From NCBI GenBank assembly GCA_947475895.1, contig CANJMF010000011.1:1-64000 (forward strand): a stretch of DNA of 64,000 nucleotides, given 5' to 3'. Both the position numbers and the translations under genes were made by a program. Below, piece by piece: positions 8,437 to 18,623 of the stretch (position 1 is the first letter of the stretch; every line of letters starts with the position of its first letter). The notes below the pieces were generated by a model. The model did not search any database. It was not told the origin of the DNA and saw only the letters and a program-made list of their open reading frames with translations. This DNA is from Fidelibacterota bacterium. GTDB taxonomy: Bacteria; Pseudomonadota; Alphaproteobacteria; Rhodospirillales; Rhodospirillaceae.

Positions 8437-11400
8437 TGCGCCGGCGCCGGCTCTAACGCCGCATCAGGCGTCGGCGCAGGTTGCGGCGGCGGAGATTGTT
8501 CAGGCGTCGCTGCCTGTTGCGCGGGCTTGGTGCGGAAAATATCGAAAATATGTCGCAGGAAGCCCGGCGTGAGCACCGCTAGCGGATTTACCGATGGCTG
8601 GGCCGTGGCGGGATTTCCGCGATAAGTATAAGTCGCCGCAAACAGCCCGCCGCCTTTGTCTCCACCGGTGATAAGACTTCCCAGCAGCGGAATCGAATTC
8701 AGGACAGAGTTAACGGCATAGGCAGGAACGAGCGTGCCTTGCATATCCATTTGCGAATCCGCCATGCTGTAGGTGCCTTTCGCTGTTAGGCCGATCGAAT
8801 TGCCGAACATTTCACCGTCGCTGACAGTGACGACAGAATTCGCATATGAGAACGGCACGCGCAGCTGCTTGAAGGAAATGCCCTCGCCGCGCAACTCATC
8901 CAGAATGCCCGTAAGCGCCGCCACGGAAAGCAAGCGCGCGACAACGGGCGCTTGCCGCAATTTAAATTCCTGGATATGAGCGACGCCCTTCAAGGTACCA
9001 TTGGGCGCCAATTCACCCGACACATCCAACTGCCCCCCAACGATATCGCTAAACAGACCCAGCGCGCGGACAACGCTGCCGCCGTCTGCGCTCTCACCCT
9101 TGAATGTGCGCTTACCATCCTCGGTCGTCAGAGAAAATATGACCGGCGTCGCGCCATCGACCATGCTGTTGAAATTGATCGCGCGGAATCCGGTCGTTGC
9201 GCGATCGAGCGTTAGATCAGCTCCCCTAAAATCTCCGCCCGGCGCCGTCCACATGCGGTCAAACCGGGCATGGAGTTTTAAGGGTGTCTGTGGCGCATCT
9301 TGGGCCGCGCGTCCGCGCCCGTCATCGCGATTCAATTCCTTAAAGAAATATGTCGAGTTGAATGCCGATCCGGAGACGTTGATGACATATGCGCCCGCGT
9401 CGTCCCGTGTGAGTTCCCCAGAAAGAGACGTTTCGCCAACAATGCTGGAGCTGAGGTTTATCTGAGTGATTGATAAGTCGTCGCCAAACGACATGGCCCC
9501 GGAGACATCCAATTCCTTCGGCGACGTGACATGGAAGGCGGGCACACTCACAAGATGTCCCTTCGCGAATTTCGCCGTAAGTGTTGCGTCGGCCGGCTCA
9601 CCCGCTTTTTTGTGCCATCCCAATTCCGGGATCGCCATCGTCGGGGTTCTGAGGTCCATTTGCGCGTCAAGCGTCGCAGTCTCATCGCGATAGACGACAT
9701 ATGTGACATGAGCTTTCGCCGCGCCGTCTAGATAGGGCGGCAGAAAAGGTGCGGCAGACATCCCAACCAATGGACGTTGCGCGTTGTTGACCACGGGATC
9801 GAGGACGTATTTGCTCCGAAACTCGCCGCCGCCGAAGTTCTCGCGCCATTTCACCGTGGAGGGAATATCCCCGAGCACGGCATTACCGCCGACATCCATG
9901 CCACTCAAATCTAATTTCATGCTCAGCTTGCCTTGGCTGAGCGGCAACCCAAACGCCACATTCGGCATGGCGCCGTCCGTCACCTGTGCTTGGGCGGTAA
10001 TCGCGATCTGCTCGAGCCTTAAGTCTTTTGCGAGCGGGAAATCGAAACCAAGATCGATATCGGCGGCACCCGTCGCCTTGCTCGCGTCGAGACCCATTTT
10101 GGTGACGTACCCAAGCGGCTCGTGATCGACCAGCCGCATGGCTTCACCGAAATCGCCCAAAATCTTGATCTTGATGTCGGCGCGCTCGCGCATTGTACCG
10201 AGGTCATACATGCGCAACTTGCCGCTGGGCAGACGCAACCCCCGGCCGGAAATGGCGTCGGGAACGAAGCCATTGCTAAGATCGATCACGACCTCTTTTG
10301 CCGTAAGCGTCAACAATCCGTCAGTTCCCTGCACCTTCGGCATGCGATCAAGATAATTGACGGTCACACCGTGCAGTTGACTCGTAAGCAAGACCTGCGA
10401 GGCGTCGAGGTCCTCAAACGTCGCCCCCATTAGAGCGAGTTTTAAATGCGTATCCGTAAGGCCGCCGAGGTTTAGATTCTTTTTAATCCACGCATGGGTG
10501 TTCGGCTTAACGCTGGCTGGCCAATAATCCTTGAGCGCTGCGAGGGAGAGTTCGGGCAAGCGGGCCTCTAGCGTCAGCTCCGGCATGGTATTGAGACCCT
10601 TGCCCTGCGCCGTCATCGTGATCGTCGGACTCTCGCCTTTGCGATCCAGATCAATACGAAATTGCTCAATGGTAATTTGATCGAGATCGGCCGCCGCGGA
10701 ACCCTTTAAAATAAGATTTTTCACCGCATACGCCATATCGAGCGGCGCAGGTAACTTTAAGTATCCGTCCTGCCCTTTCACCTCGAATCGCACATCGGTG
10801 ATGTGCGCGCTATCGGCCGCAAGCATAAACGTTGTCGCGATCGTTCCACTCAAGCGTAAATCAATCATCTCGAGCGGCGCGAGTTGCGGCGCGAGGCCCG
10901 CAATGCGCGACGGACGGAAACCTTCAACGTTGACGTCTAGCTGAAGGCGATCACTGGAACCCGTATAGAGGCCGTGGGCCGTCAAATTCCAACGTTTGCC
11001 ATCTTCGACCACCGGCACGCTTGCGCGTAGATCGAGATCGGCGCCCGCGCGCGTAATCGTCAGTGTCGCATCCGGCGCAATCCATCGCTGCCCGGACTTC
11101 TCGTCCACCAGGACCAGCGTGCTGTTCTCGATGGAGACACGATCCAGGTATTGCGCACGCGTATCATTAGCCGAGGGGCGCGTAAGTGCGGTGATGAAGG
11201 ACTGTGCGACCGCCGTCCCACTGGCGGCGTCAGGAGTAGAAGTCGGCACCGTTGGCGCCGGAACCGCACTCGGCAGAGCGCCCTCGATCCCAAGTCCGAG
11301 ACTGCCGTCGGCGCGGTGGATGAAGCGAATGATGGGGCTCGACAAAATGACGCGGTTCGGCGCGATGATACCGCGCAAAAGAGCTTGGCCACTCAACCGC

Positions 11401-11696
11401 ACGACCATGCTGGGAAGCCCCGCGATGACCCCGCCGGAGGCGTCTTGCACGCGAATGTCATTCATCGTGATTTCCGGACGGCCGTTTAAGGTCATCCAGC
11501 GGAACTCGGCGCGATCGATATGAAACCGCAAAGCCGGATCAAGCTCGCTTAAGGTTTGCGCCACGTAAGGCGCGATGCCGTTGATCGAAATCGGCCCCTG
11601 ACTCAAACGCCACGCGAGTACGGCTCCGCCCAGGAGAACCACCAGGAGGACGGCTTCAATGCTACGCAGCAAAAATCTAACGGCGCCGTGTGACAA
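8433..11696 (-). CDS. Large AsmA/YhdP-like membrane-anchored protein (DUF3971)
   Basis: A 1087-residue protein with one N-terminal membrane segment (about residues 11-30) followed by a very long beta-rich region and a proline-rich tail. It belongs to the AsmA/YhdP/TamB group, whose large members form periplasmic grooves that carry phospholipids between inner and outer membrane. The DUF3971-type middle (about 380-560) and AsmA-like C-terminal region (about 800-1010, ending [18 protein letters not shown]) support this. The start is a TTG at 11696 with a weak GGAG upstream. It is divergent from glnE and convergent with tyrS. The exact substrate is unknown. Confidence 0.85.
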   Translation of the reverse strand: MSHGAVRFLLRSIEAVLLVVLLGGAVLAWRLSQGPISINGIAPYVAQTLSELDPALRFHIDRAEFRWMTLNGRPEITMNDIRVQDASGGVIAGLPSMVVRLSGQALLRGIIAPNRVILSSPIIRFIHRADGSLGLGIEGALPSAVPAPTVPTSTPDAASGTAVAQSFITALTRPSANDTRAQYLDRVSIENSTLVLVDEKSGQRWIAPDATLTITRAGADLDLRASVPVVEDGKRWNLTAHGLYTGSSDRLQLDVNVEGFRPSRIAGLAPQLAPLEMIDLRLSGTIATTFMLAADSAHITDVRFEVKGQDGYLKLPAPLDMAYAVKNLILKGSAAADLDQITIEQFRIDLDRKGESPTITMTAQGKGLNTMPELTLEARLPELSLAALKDYWPASVKPNTHAWIKKNLNLGGLTDTHLKLALMGATFEDLDASQVLLTSQLHGVTVNYLDRMPKVQGTDGLLTLTAKEVVIDLSNGFVPDAISGRGLRLPSGKLRMYDLGTMRERADIKIKILGDFGEAMRLVDHEPLGYVTKMGLDASKATGAADIDLGFDFPLAKDLRLEQIAITAQAQVTDGAMPNVAFGLPLSQGKLSMKLDLSGMDVGGNAVLGDIPSTVKWRENFGGGEFRSKYVLDPVVNNAQRPLVGMSAAPFLPPYLDGAAKAHVTYVVYRDETATLDAQMDLRTPTMAIPELGWHKKAGEPADATLTAKFAKGHLVSVPAFHVTSPKELDVSGAMSFGDDLSITQINLSSSIVGETSLSGELTRDDAGAYVINVSGSAFNSTYFFKELNRDDGRGRAAQDAPQTPLKLHARFDRMWTAPGGDFRGADLTLDRATTGFRAINFNSMVDGATPVIFSLTTEDGKRTFKGESADGGSVVRALGLFSDIVGGQLDVSGELAPNGTLKGVAHIQEFKLRQAPVVARLLSVAALTGILDELRGEGISFKQLRVPFSYANSVVTVSDGEMFGNSIGLTAKGTYSMADSQMDMQGTLVPAYAVNSVLNSIPLLGSLITGGDKGGGLFAATYTYRGNPATAQPSVNPLAVLTPGFLRHIFDIFRTKPAQQAATPEQSPPPQPAPTPDAALEPAPAH

Positions 11697-11828
11697 AAGC
11701 GGGCTCCAGTCGCGTACCGGTTAATCAACATCGGTATTGGGGGGCGCTCGGCCCGAGCGTGGCCTTGACCACCTCTCCTCTATAACCCACTGTGCCCTGA
11801 AACAACATAAAATCCTGCGAGTCGCACG

Positions 11829-14780
11829 GTGGGCATTACGGAGCGTTCATATTTACCGGCGGTGGTGAACAGCGAGCGCGTCACGCGCTTTATGGCTGAG
11901 TGGCAAAGCCTTCTGGCCAGCCAGCCCGGGGCCTTTTCGGCCGTAAAAGCCGACCCTGCTGCCCATGCCCTTCTTGAGGGAATCTTTTCCGCGAGCCCCT
12001 TTCTCAGCGATTTGTTGCTGAAGCATCCGGCGACGTTGGATGCCTTTTTGACGTTGGGCGCCGACACCGCCTTTGAGCAACTCAAAGCAAACTTCGCGCA
12101 GGCGCACGACGGCAACGTCAAAAACACCATGGAGATGCTGCGCCGAGAAAAACAAAAGGCGGCGCTTTTGATAGCCTTGGCCGATCTTTCCGGGCGCTGG
12201 AATGTTGATCGAGTGACAGCAGCACTGTCCGAGTTCGCTGATTTGTGTGTACAGCGGGCGGTGAGAACGCTTCTGGCCCATGCAGCCGAGCGCGGCGCGA
12301 TCAAGCTCACCGATCCAGCACAGCCGGAACATGAGTCCGGCTACGCCGTACTGGGCCTTGGAAAATTGGGAGGCCTTGAACTCAACTATTCGTCCGATAT
12401 CGACCTATTCGTTTTCTTCGATGAAACACGCGTGAACTACATCGGCACTGCGACATCCAAAGAATGGGCCGTGCAAACAACGCGTGAACTTGTCCGCATG
12501 CTGCAGGAACGCACAGCCGATGGTTACGTCTTCCGGACCGATCTGCGGCTGCGCCCCGATCCTGGTTCGACAGCGGTGGCCGTATCGCGGGAAGCGGCGC
12601 AGATTTACTACGAAAGCCACGGACAGAATTGGGAACGCGCCGCGTTGATCAAAGCGCGGCCTGTCGGCGGAGATTTGAAACTCGGCGCCGATTTCATTCG
12701 CGACTTGCAGGCCTTCATTTGGCGCAAGTCGCTCGACTTCTACGCCATCCAGGACATCCATTCGATCAAGCGCCAGATTTACGCCTACAAAGGCGGCGGC
12801 ACGGTGACTGTGCCCGGACACAACATAAAATTGGGACGCGGCGGCATTCGCGAGATCGAGTTCTTCGTGCAGATTCAGCAACTCATTTGGGGCGGCCGGT
12901 TTCCCGAAGCGCGCACGTCGCAGACGCTCTCCGGCCTTCGCGCGTTATGCAATCTCGGCTTCGCCACGGCCACGGCACGCGACGACCTCACGGCGGCGTA
13001 TCGCTATTTGCGTACGCTGGAGCATCGCCTGCAGATGGTGGCGGATGCGCAAACGCAAACCCTACCCGACACTGATGAGGAGCTGACGCAAATCGCGGCT
13101 TTCATGGGTTGCAGCGAGCTTTCCGCTTTCAGAGCTGAGGTGGAGAGCGTTCTGCGAACGGTTGAGACGCATTACGCCGGATTGTTTGAGGACGCGCCGT
13201 CGCTGGCGGTGGACGGAAACCTGGTCTTCACAGGCACGGAAGACGATCCCGATACCATCGCGACCTTGAAGCGGCTTGGGTATCAGGACGCCACCATGGT
13301 CGCGCAGACAGTGCGCGGATGGCATCACGGGCGATACCGCGCGACGCGCAGCGATCGCGCGCGGCAGCTGTTGACGGAAGTGATGCCGACTTTGCTCAGC
13401 GCGTTCGCCAAAACGACGCAACCCGACGCGGCGCTCATTCGCTTCGACCGCAGCCTCGCCGCCTTATCGGCAGGCGTACCATTGTTATCGGTATTCTACG
13501 CGAACCTCGAATTGCTCGATCTCGTGGCCGAAATTATGGGTGACGCGCCGCGTTTGGCCGAGCACGTGACGCGCAACCCGGCCTTGTTCGATTACGTTTT
13601 GGAACCCGCGTTCTACGGCCGCATCGGCGACGTCGCCGAACTGCGCAAAGATTTGGTGTCCGTCCTCGCTACCGCGGATTCGCTGGAGCCCGCGCTCGAT
13701 GTTTGCCGCCGGTGGGTACACGATCAGCAATTCCGCGTTGGCGTGCAGGCCTTGCGGGCGATGATCACGCCGGTCGAGGCAGCGGCGCATTTGACCGACG
13801 TGGCGGAGACAGTTATCGGCGGCTTGGTCCCTTGGGTTTGCGATGACTTCACGCGCGCGTTTGGGCGCGTACCCGGCGGCGAATTGCTCGTGCTGGCGTA
13901 CGGCAAACTCGCGAGCCACGAACTGACGCCCACCTCGGATCTGGATTTGGTGTTGATCTACGATGCACCGGAGGAGGCTTTTTCCACCGGCGGGAGCAAA
14001 TCGTTTCCAGCGCCGGCGTATTATCTTCGGCTTGCACAGCGGATTATGAGCGCCTTCACCGTGACGACACGTGAAGGCACGCTTTACACGATCGACATGC
14101 GCCTGCGTCCCAATGGCGAGAAAGGCCCGCTGGCTTGCAGCCTAGAGGCCTTCGTCAAATATCAGGCGCAGGATGCGTGGACGTGGGAACACATGGCGCT
14201 GACGCGCACGCGCGTGGTCTTCGGGCCGCAGCGCCTTCGCGATGCGGTTAACAAAACCATCGACGATGTTTTGATGCACCCGCGCGACATGAATACGTTG
14301 GTCGTCGCTGTCGATCAGATGCGGACGCTCATGCGCGGCGAGCAGAAAGACGCGGGGATTTGGGATTTGAAGCGCCATCCCGGCGGGCTCATCGATGCCG
14401 AGTTCATTTTGCAGTACCTGCTATTGAAACACCCTTCCGCGCGGCCCACCGAGCCGCGGCCCGCGACGATCATCGCCAACCTTGTGGCGGCGAAAGCGGT
14501 GTCGTCCGACGACGGCGATGACTTGCTGCGCGCCATCGAGCTATGGACGCGTTTGCAGTTCATGGTGCGCGTCTTGGCGGAGGGCGAATTGCCGGATGAT
14601 TCGACGCCGCTGGGATTGAAGCGGAAGCTGGCGGCCACCGCCGAAATGCCCGATTTCAGCGCGCTCGAGGATTTGATGCGCGAAACGGCGGCGCGAGTCT
14701 CAGTGCTGTTCGCGGAAATTATCACCGAGCCGGCTGCTATCGCACGGAAAGCCCTAGGCCCCGAGGCAGTGGTTCGCTAA
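11829..14780 (+). CDS. glnE: Bifunctional glutamine synthetase adenylyltransferase/deadenylase
   Basis: A 983-residue regulator of nitrogen assimilation that adds or removes AMP on glutamine synthetase under control of PII. Two nucleotidyltransferase domains are visible: the N-terminal deadenylase with GLGKLGGLELNYSSDIDLF (about residues 175-195), and the C-terminal adenylylase with LAYGKLASHELTPTSDLDLV (about 690-710). Both carry the D-x-D metal site. PII-uridylyltransferase-associated helical domains fill the gaps. The start used is GTG at 11829; no strong ribosome site favours any choice. bcp follows 29 bases later. Length matches the family. Confidence 0.95.
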   Translation: MGITERSYLPAVVNSERVTRFMAEWQSLLASQPGAFSAVKADPAAHALLEGIFSASPFLSDLLLKHPATLDAFLTLGADTAFEQLKANFAQAHDGNVKNTMEMLRREKQKAALLIALADLSGRWNVDRVTAALSEFADLCVQRAVRTLLAHAAERGAIKLTDPAQPEHESGYAVLGLGKLGGLELNYSSDIDLFVFFDETRVNYIGTATSKEWAVQTTRELVRMLQERTADGYVFRTDLRLRPDPGSTAVAVSREAAQIYYESHGQNWERAALIKARPVGGDLKLGADFIRDLQAFIWRKSLDFYAIQDIHSIKRQIYAYKGGGTVTVPGHNIKLGRGGIREIEFFVQIQQLIWGGRFPEARTSQTLSGLRALCNLGFATATARDDLTAAYRYLRTLEHRLQMVADAQTQTLPDTDEELTQIAAFMGCSELSAFRAEVESVLRTVETHYAGLFEDAPSLAVDGNLVFTGTEDDPDTIATLKRLGYQDATMVAQTVRGWHHGRYRATRSDRARQLLTEVMPTLLSAFAKTTQPDAALIRFDRSLAALSAGVPLLSVFYANLELLDLVAEIMGDAPRLAEHVTRNPALFDYVLEPAFYGRIGDVAELRKDLVSVLATADSLEPALDVCRRWVHDQQFRVGVQALRAMITPVEAAAHLTDVAETVIGGLVPWVCDDFTRAFGRVPGGELLVLAYGKLASHELTPTSDLDLVLIYDAPEEAFSTGGSKSFPAPAYYLRLAQRIMSAFTVTTREGTLYTIDMRLRPNGEKGPLACSLEAFVKYQAQDAWTWEHMALTRTRVVFGPQRLRDAVNKTIDDVLMHPRDMNTLVVAVDQMRTLMRGEQKDAGIWDLKRHPGGLIDAEFILQYLLLKHPSARPTEPRPATIIANLVAAKAVSSDDGDDLLRAIELWTRLQFMVRVLAEGELPDDSTPLGLKRKLAATAEMPDFSALEDLMRETAARVSVLFAEIITEPAAIARKALGPEAVVR

Positions 14781-14809
14781 AACGGACGCCTGACCTTGAG
14801 GAGAATTCC

Positions 14810-15412
14810 ATGGCTGCCAAGCGCAAGAAAAAAGCTGCAACGAAGGTGAAAGCCCGCGTCAAGAAGCCCGTGAAAAAGGCGGCTAAGAAAGTCGCGAAGA
14901 AGACCGCGAAGAAAGCGATCAAGAAACCGGCGAAGACAAAGAAGTCGCCGATCCTATCGCTGGCCGGAAAGCAGGCGCCGACATTCTCCATGCCCACCGA
15001 CGACGGCAGCACGGTGAACCTGAAGGACCTCGCGGGTCGACGCGTGGTGCTGTATTTCTATCCAAAGGACGATACGCCCGGCTGCACGACGCAAGCGTGT
15101 GCCTTCCGCGATCTTCAGCCGACATTCAAAAACGAAGCGGCCGTCATCATCGGCGTGTCGAAAGACAACGTGGCGAGCCACAAGAAATTCCGGGCCAAAT
15201 ACGGCCTCACCTTTTCGCTCGCGTCCGATACCTCGAGTGTGTGCGAAAAATACGGCGTATGGAAAGAGAAAAATATGTACGGCCGTAAGTACATGGGCGT
15301 GGAACGTTCGACGTTCCTCATCGACGAGAATGGAATCGTCCGCGCCGAATGGCGCAAGGTCAGCGTGCCGGGCCACGCCGATGAAGTGAAGAACGCGCTG
15401 CAAAGCTTGTGA
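14810..15412 (+). CDS. bcp: Bcp/PrxQ peroxiredoxin with lysine-rich histone-H1-like N-terminus
   Basis: A 200-residue thiol peroxidase with an unusual first 45 residues, made almost only of Lys, Ala, Val, Thr and Pro (repeats like VKKAAKKVAKKTAKK). This resembles the C-terminal domain of histone H1 and AlgP-type DNA-binding tails. The catalytic part is standard: FYPKDDTPGCTTQACAFRD holds the peroxidatic and resolving cysteines five residues apart. The start ATG at 14810 follows GAGGAG. It lies behind glnE and overlaps the next gene by 4 bases. The tail may tie the enzyme to DNA or ribosomes, but that is inference. Confidence 0.92.
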   Translation: MAAKRKKKAATKVKARVKKPVKKAAKKVAKKTAKKAIKKPAKTKKSPILSLAGKQAPTFSMPTDDGSTVNLKDLAGRRVVLYFYPKDDTPGCTTQACAFRDLQPTFKNEAAVIIGVSKDNVASHKKFRAKYGLTFSLASDTSSVCEKYGVWKEKNMYGRKYMGVERSTFLIDENGIVRAEWRKVSVPGHADEVKNALQSL

Positions 15413-16203
15413 GCGTAACGACCCTTCGCCAGGCGGCGGTGGATATTCTTCTCACCGCCGATCCGGACACCAAAGTCTCCAAGACCTACGACGTGGCCGC
15501 CGCATGGCGACGCGGTGAATCGGACATCGGCACAGCGACAGCACCGGAGCGGCCTGCCCGGCCAGCGCGGCCTGAGTTGCGCGGACCGGGCGAGATGCCG
15601 AAACGCTCGACCGGGCCCAAGGGGCGCGTGGCACTTGTGCATGCGTTGGCACACATCGAATTGAATGCGGTGGATCTTGCGTGGGATGTCATCGCGCGGT
15701 TTGGCGATGCTGACCTTCCCCGCGCCTTCCTGGATGATTGGGTGGACGTGGCGGAAGAAGAAGCCGAGCACTACGCGGCGTTGGCTGCGCATCTGCCGAC
15801 GCTGGGCATCAACTATGGCGACTTGCCCGCCCATGACGGCTTGTGGCAAGCGGCCATGGCAACGGCGCATGATTTGGCCGCGCGTATGGCGATCATTCCC
15901 ATGACGCTGGAAGCACGCGGGCTTGAGACGACGCCGCCGACGTGCGCGAAGCTGCGCCACGCGGGCGCGGACGATACCGCCGCGATCCTCGATACGATTT
16001 ACACCGATGAGATCAAACATCTGGCCGTGGGCGTACGCTGGTTCGAACACCTGTGTGCGCAGCGTGGTCATGAACCCACCAGCACCTTCGCGGCACTGCT
16101 GAAGGAATGTTTCATTGGACCGGTGAAGCCGCCGTTCAATATGGAAGCCCGCACGCAAGCGGGCATGCGCGCGGCCTATCTGGCGCCCTGGATGCCGGAA
16201 TAG
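15409..16203 (+). CDS. DUF455 ferritin-like protein
   Basis: A 264-residue protein of the DUF455 family, which has a ferritin-like four-helix fold and probably a di-iron site. Likely ligands are in ALAHIELNAVDLAWD (about residues 81-95), EEEAEHYAALAAHLP (about 116-130) and TDEIKHLAVGVRWFEH (about 201-216). The function is not established; the fold is related to the tRNA hydroxylase MiaE. The GTG start at 15409 overlaps the bcp stop (GTGA), so the two are probably translationally coupled. A role together with the peroxiredoxin in oxygen or peroxide chemistry is possible. Confidence 0.88.
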   Translation: MSVTTLRQAAVDILLTADPDTKVSKTYDVAAAWRRGESDIGTATAPERPARPARPELRGPGEMPKRSTGPKGRVALVHALAHIELNAVDLAWDVIARFGDADLPRAFLDDWVDVAEEEAEHYAALAAHLPTLGINYGDLPAHDGLWQAAMATAHDLAARMAIIPMTLEARGLETTPPTCAKLRHAGADDTAAILDTIYTDEIKHLAVGVRWFEHLCAQRGHEPTSTFAALLKECFIGPVKPPFNMEARTQAGMRAAYLAPWMPE

Positions 16204-16213
16204 GGCTCAGTTA

Positions 16214-16363
16214 CAGAAACAACCCCGGCCCATGCCTCACATGCGACAAAAGCCCATTTGATAGGGGTTTCTGAGCTGTTTTATGGCGAACGCTGCGCGA
16301 CCTTTTTTTGAAGTTTCCGCAAGCCCGCCAGACACTTAAGGAAAAGAGAAACAACCCCTATCC
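16214..16363. repeat. Three copies of a short GAAACAACCCC/GGGGTTTC motif
   Basis: In the 280-base gap between the DUF455 gene and prfB, CAGAAACAACCCC occurs at 16214-16226, an inverted form GATAGGGGTTTCTGAG at 16260-16275, and GAGAAACAACCCCTATCC at 16346-16363. The first and second could pair as a hairpin with a 2-base bulge, and the second and third as a larger one. I see no gene in this gap. The repeats may act in termination of the convergent genes or be a minor interspersed repeat. Confidence 0.4.
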
Positions 16364-16483
16364 AGCGCAAACGCGAAATCACGTAAGCGATTCAAGAGAG
16401 TGCGGGTCCTTCACGCGCAACCTAGCGATTTGCGCGCCTATCACACGCCGTTGACGGTTCGGAAAAATGCGAGAGCGCCGCCG

Positions 16484-17606
16484 TTAATCCAACAGCACAT
16501 CGCCGCCGGTTTTGATGCGGGCTGCCAACGATGCGGCCATGAACTTGTCGAGGTCGCCGTTGAGAACGCCCGCTGTGTCGGAGGTTTCGTATTCCGTGCG
16601 CAGGTCCTTCACAAGCTGATAGGGCTGCAACACGTAGGAGCGGATTTGGTGGCCCCAACCGATTTCGGTCTTGGCGGATTCCTGCTGTGCGATTTTCGCT
16701 TCGCGCTTTTCGAGTTCCAGCTCGTACAGCCGCGCGCGCAACATGTCCCAACACTTGGCGCGGTTTTGATGCTGCGAACGCTCTTGCTGACATTGCACGA
16801 CGATGTTGGTCGGAATGTGCGTGATGCGCACGGCGCTGTCTGTCTTGTTGACGTGCTGACCACCCGCACCCGATGAACGGTAGGTGTCGATACGGCAATC
16901 TTTCTCGTCGATATCGATTTCGATGGTGTCGTCGACGACCGGGTAAACCCAGACGGATGAAAAACTTGTGTGCCGGCGCGCATTTGAATCGAACGGCGAG
17001 ATGCGCACAAGGCGGTGCACACCGCTTTCAGTTTTCAGCCAGCCGTAAGCGTTGAGACCGGAGATGCGAAAGGTGACCGATTTGATGCCCGCACCTTCGC
17101 CGGCGCTTTCTTCCAGGTATTCGACCTTATAACCCTTGCTGTCGGCCCAGCGCGTGTACATGCGCGCGATAATCTCGGCCCAATCTTGAGCCTCCGTCCC
17201 GCCTTGGCCCGCGTGAATTTCGAGAAAGCAGTCGTTGGGATCGGCTTCACCCGACAGGAGGCTTTCCAATTCCAACCGCTTGGCGTGGGCAAGGACGCCG
17301 CCGATGAGCTTCAAAGCGTCCTGATAGGTCGCCTCATCGCCTTCTTCGTCGGAGAGCTGCGCCAAGGTGATGGCGTCGTCCACGTCGCGCTCCATTTTAC
17401 GCGCAGTGGAGATAGCCGACTCAAGCTGCGTACGTTCGCGCATAAGCTTTTGCGCGTCGGACGGCTTATTCCAGAGATTGGGGTCTTCAGCCTTGGCGTT
17501 TAATTCATCAAGGCGTAGCAGCGCGCGATCCCAGTCAAAGATGCCTCCGGAGCAAAGCGAGGGAGCGTTTGATTTCGGCAACCTTGGATTCGATTTCTGC
17601 GCGCAT
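16484..17606 (-). CDS. prfB: Peptide chain release factor 2, with programmed +1 frameshift
   Basis: RF2 reads UGA and UAA stops and triggers peptide release. The GGQ loop is [18 protein letters not shown], and the codon-recognition region has [14 protein letters not shown]. The frame ends at 16484, but the true start is the ATG at 17606. Codons 1-23 ([15 protein letters not shown]...RRHL) end in an in-frame TGA at 17537-17535, inside CTTTGAC, preceded by CGGAGG as internal Shine-Dalgarno. This is the classic autoregulatory frameshift site; ribosomes shift +1 and continue as [13 protein letters not shown]. The full product is about 373 residues, normal length. mrcA lies upstream in most relatives; here a PEP-CTERM gene intervenes. 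Confidence 0.95.
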
Positions 17607-17788
17607 GGTTTATTCCATTGATCAAAAAGAACTCGGTGTAGATGTATGTAAAATTCCGCCTGTTCGCAATGCCGAGAAATCCGATTACGTGCATTTAAGA
17701 CCGCTGCCCTCAGTGATACGCGCAGGCGAATCTTACACCCCTTTTCCCCAGCACCTCACAAACCCCTGAAATCCACCAACATCAGCAA

Positions 17789-17805
17789 GTGGCGCGCTTC
17801 TTGCT
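17789..17805 (+). promoter_or_regulatory. Sigma-54 (-24/-12) promoter of the PEP-CTERM gene
   Basis: GTGGCGCGCTTCTTGCT has the invariant GG at 17791-17792 and GC at 17803-17804, exactly 10 bases apart, and matches the TGGCAC-N5-TTGC consensus at all but one of the key bases. Transcription would start near 17816, about 50 bases before the ATG at 17869. PEP-CTERM genes are known to be controlled by RpoN with the PrsK/PrsR two-component system, which makes the match more credible. Confidence 0.7.
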
Positions 17806-17868
17806 ACTAATGGGAGACGGACAAAGTCCCCCAGACAAGATGTCCAAGGATAAGAAGGAAAATTGAGA

Positions 17869-18567
17869 ATGTTTCGGAAATCAATCATGGCGGCGAGCGC
17901 CGTCGTCGCGTTGTGGGGAGCCTCTGCAAGTATTGCGTCGGCGGCCCCGGTTTTGGGCAGCAATGTCGAGTTAGCACTTTTTACAAGCGTCATCGGCAGC
18001 ACCAGCGGCTGGACGTATAGCAACCAAGCGGTATCGGCCTTTAGCCTCAACGGCACCGCGACCCTCGTAAAGCGCGATAGTGGTTTCGCGAACAGCTTTG
18101 GTTACGCGCGCACGAACCACACGGGCCTGACGACGATCTTCAGCAGCAGCGCAGCCGTCGGCAGCACGATGGCCGTGTCGGGTTACAGCCCTTCGTTCGT
18201 CTTCTATGCGTCGGCCGACGCCGGGAGCCCGATATTCGACAACAACACGCAGTTCTCAGACACCACCGTCGGGTTAGGCGGTTTGCTGGGATTCTTCCAG
18301 GGCGATTTAGACATCTTTCACAACGCCGCCACGAACCGTTGGGCGTTCTTTTATGACGACGGCGGCGGAGCCGGCCTGGGTGACGACAATGACTATAACG
18401 ACCTTGTCGTGACATTTAACGAAGCGGTTTCACCGCCCACGTCAACACCAGTCCCGGAACCCGCATCGCTGACTCTTCTGGGAATGGCGCTTGTGACATT
18501 CGCAGTTTTGCGGCGCCGCGTTAGTGGAGCAAAGTCCGTTTCTAACAGAACGAGACCGGCGCTCTGA
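17869..18567 (+). CDS. PEP-CTERM sorting-domain secreted protein with DUF4114-like end
   Basis: A 232-residue exported protein. It has a Sec signal peptide (about residues 1-26, ending ASIASAAP), a Ser/Asn/Gly-rich body, a DUF4114-like acidic motif DDNDYNDLVVTF (about 175-186), and a PEP-CTERM tripartite signal: VPEPASLTLLGM, a hydrophobic stretch, then RRR. Exosortase would recognise this signal. A 15-residue tail after the arginines is longer than usual. I start it at the ATG at 17869, 8-9 bases after AGGAA, rather than the TTG at 17863. No exosortase gene is in the window. PEP-CTERM proteins usually go to the envelope or extracellular matrix. Confidence 0.88.
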   Translation: MFRKSIMAASAVVALWGASASIASAAPVLGSNVELALFTSVIGSTSGWTYSNQAVSAFSLNGTATLVKRDSGFANSFGYARTNHTGLTTIFSSSAAVGSTMAVSGYSPSFVFYASADAGSPIFDNNTQFSDTTVGLGGLLGFFQGDLDIFHNAATNRWAFFYDDGGGAGLGDDNDYNDLVVTFNEAVSPPTSTPVPEPASLTLLGMALVTFAVLRRRVSGAKSVSNRTRPAL

Positions 18568-18623
18568 CCCAAAAGGAGTCGCATCTTCGGACGGAGGTGC
18601 TTTAACGCCAGGCGAACGCAAAG

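Noticed and set aside
15115-16158. 347-residue open frame antisense to bcp and the DUF455 gene
   Set aside because: Shadow of two secure genes; no domain or ribosome site.
17563-17581. RF2 start at the Met in the downstream frame (17581)
   Set aside because: It would add unrelated residues ([13 protein letters not shown]) in place of the conserved leader, and the recoding site explains the true 5' end.
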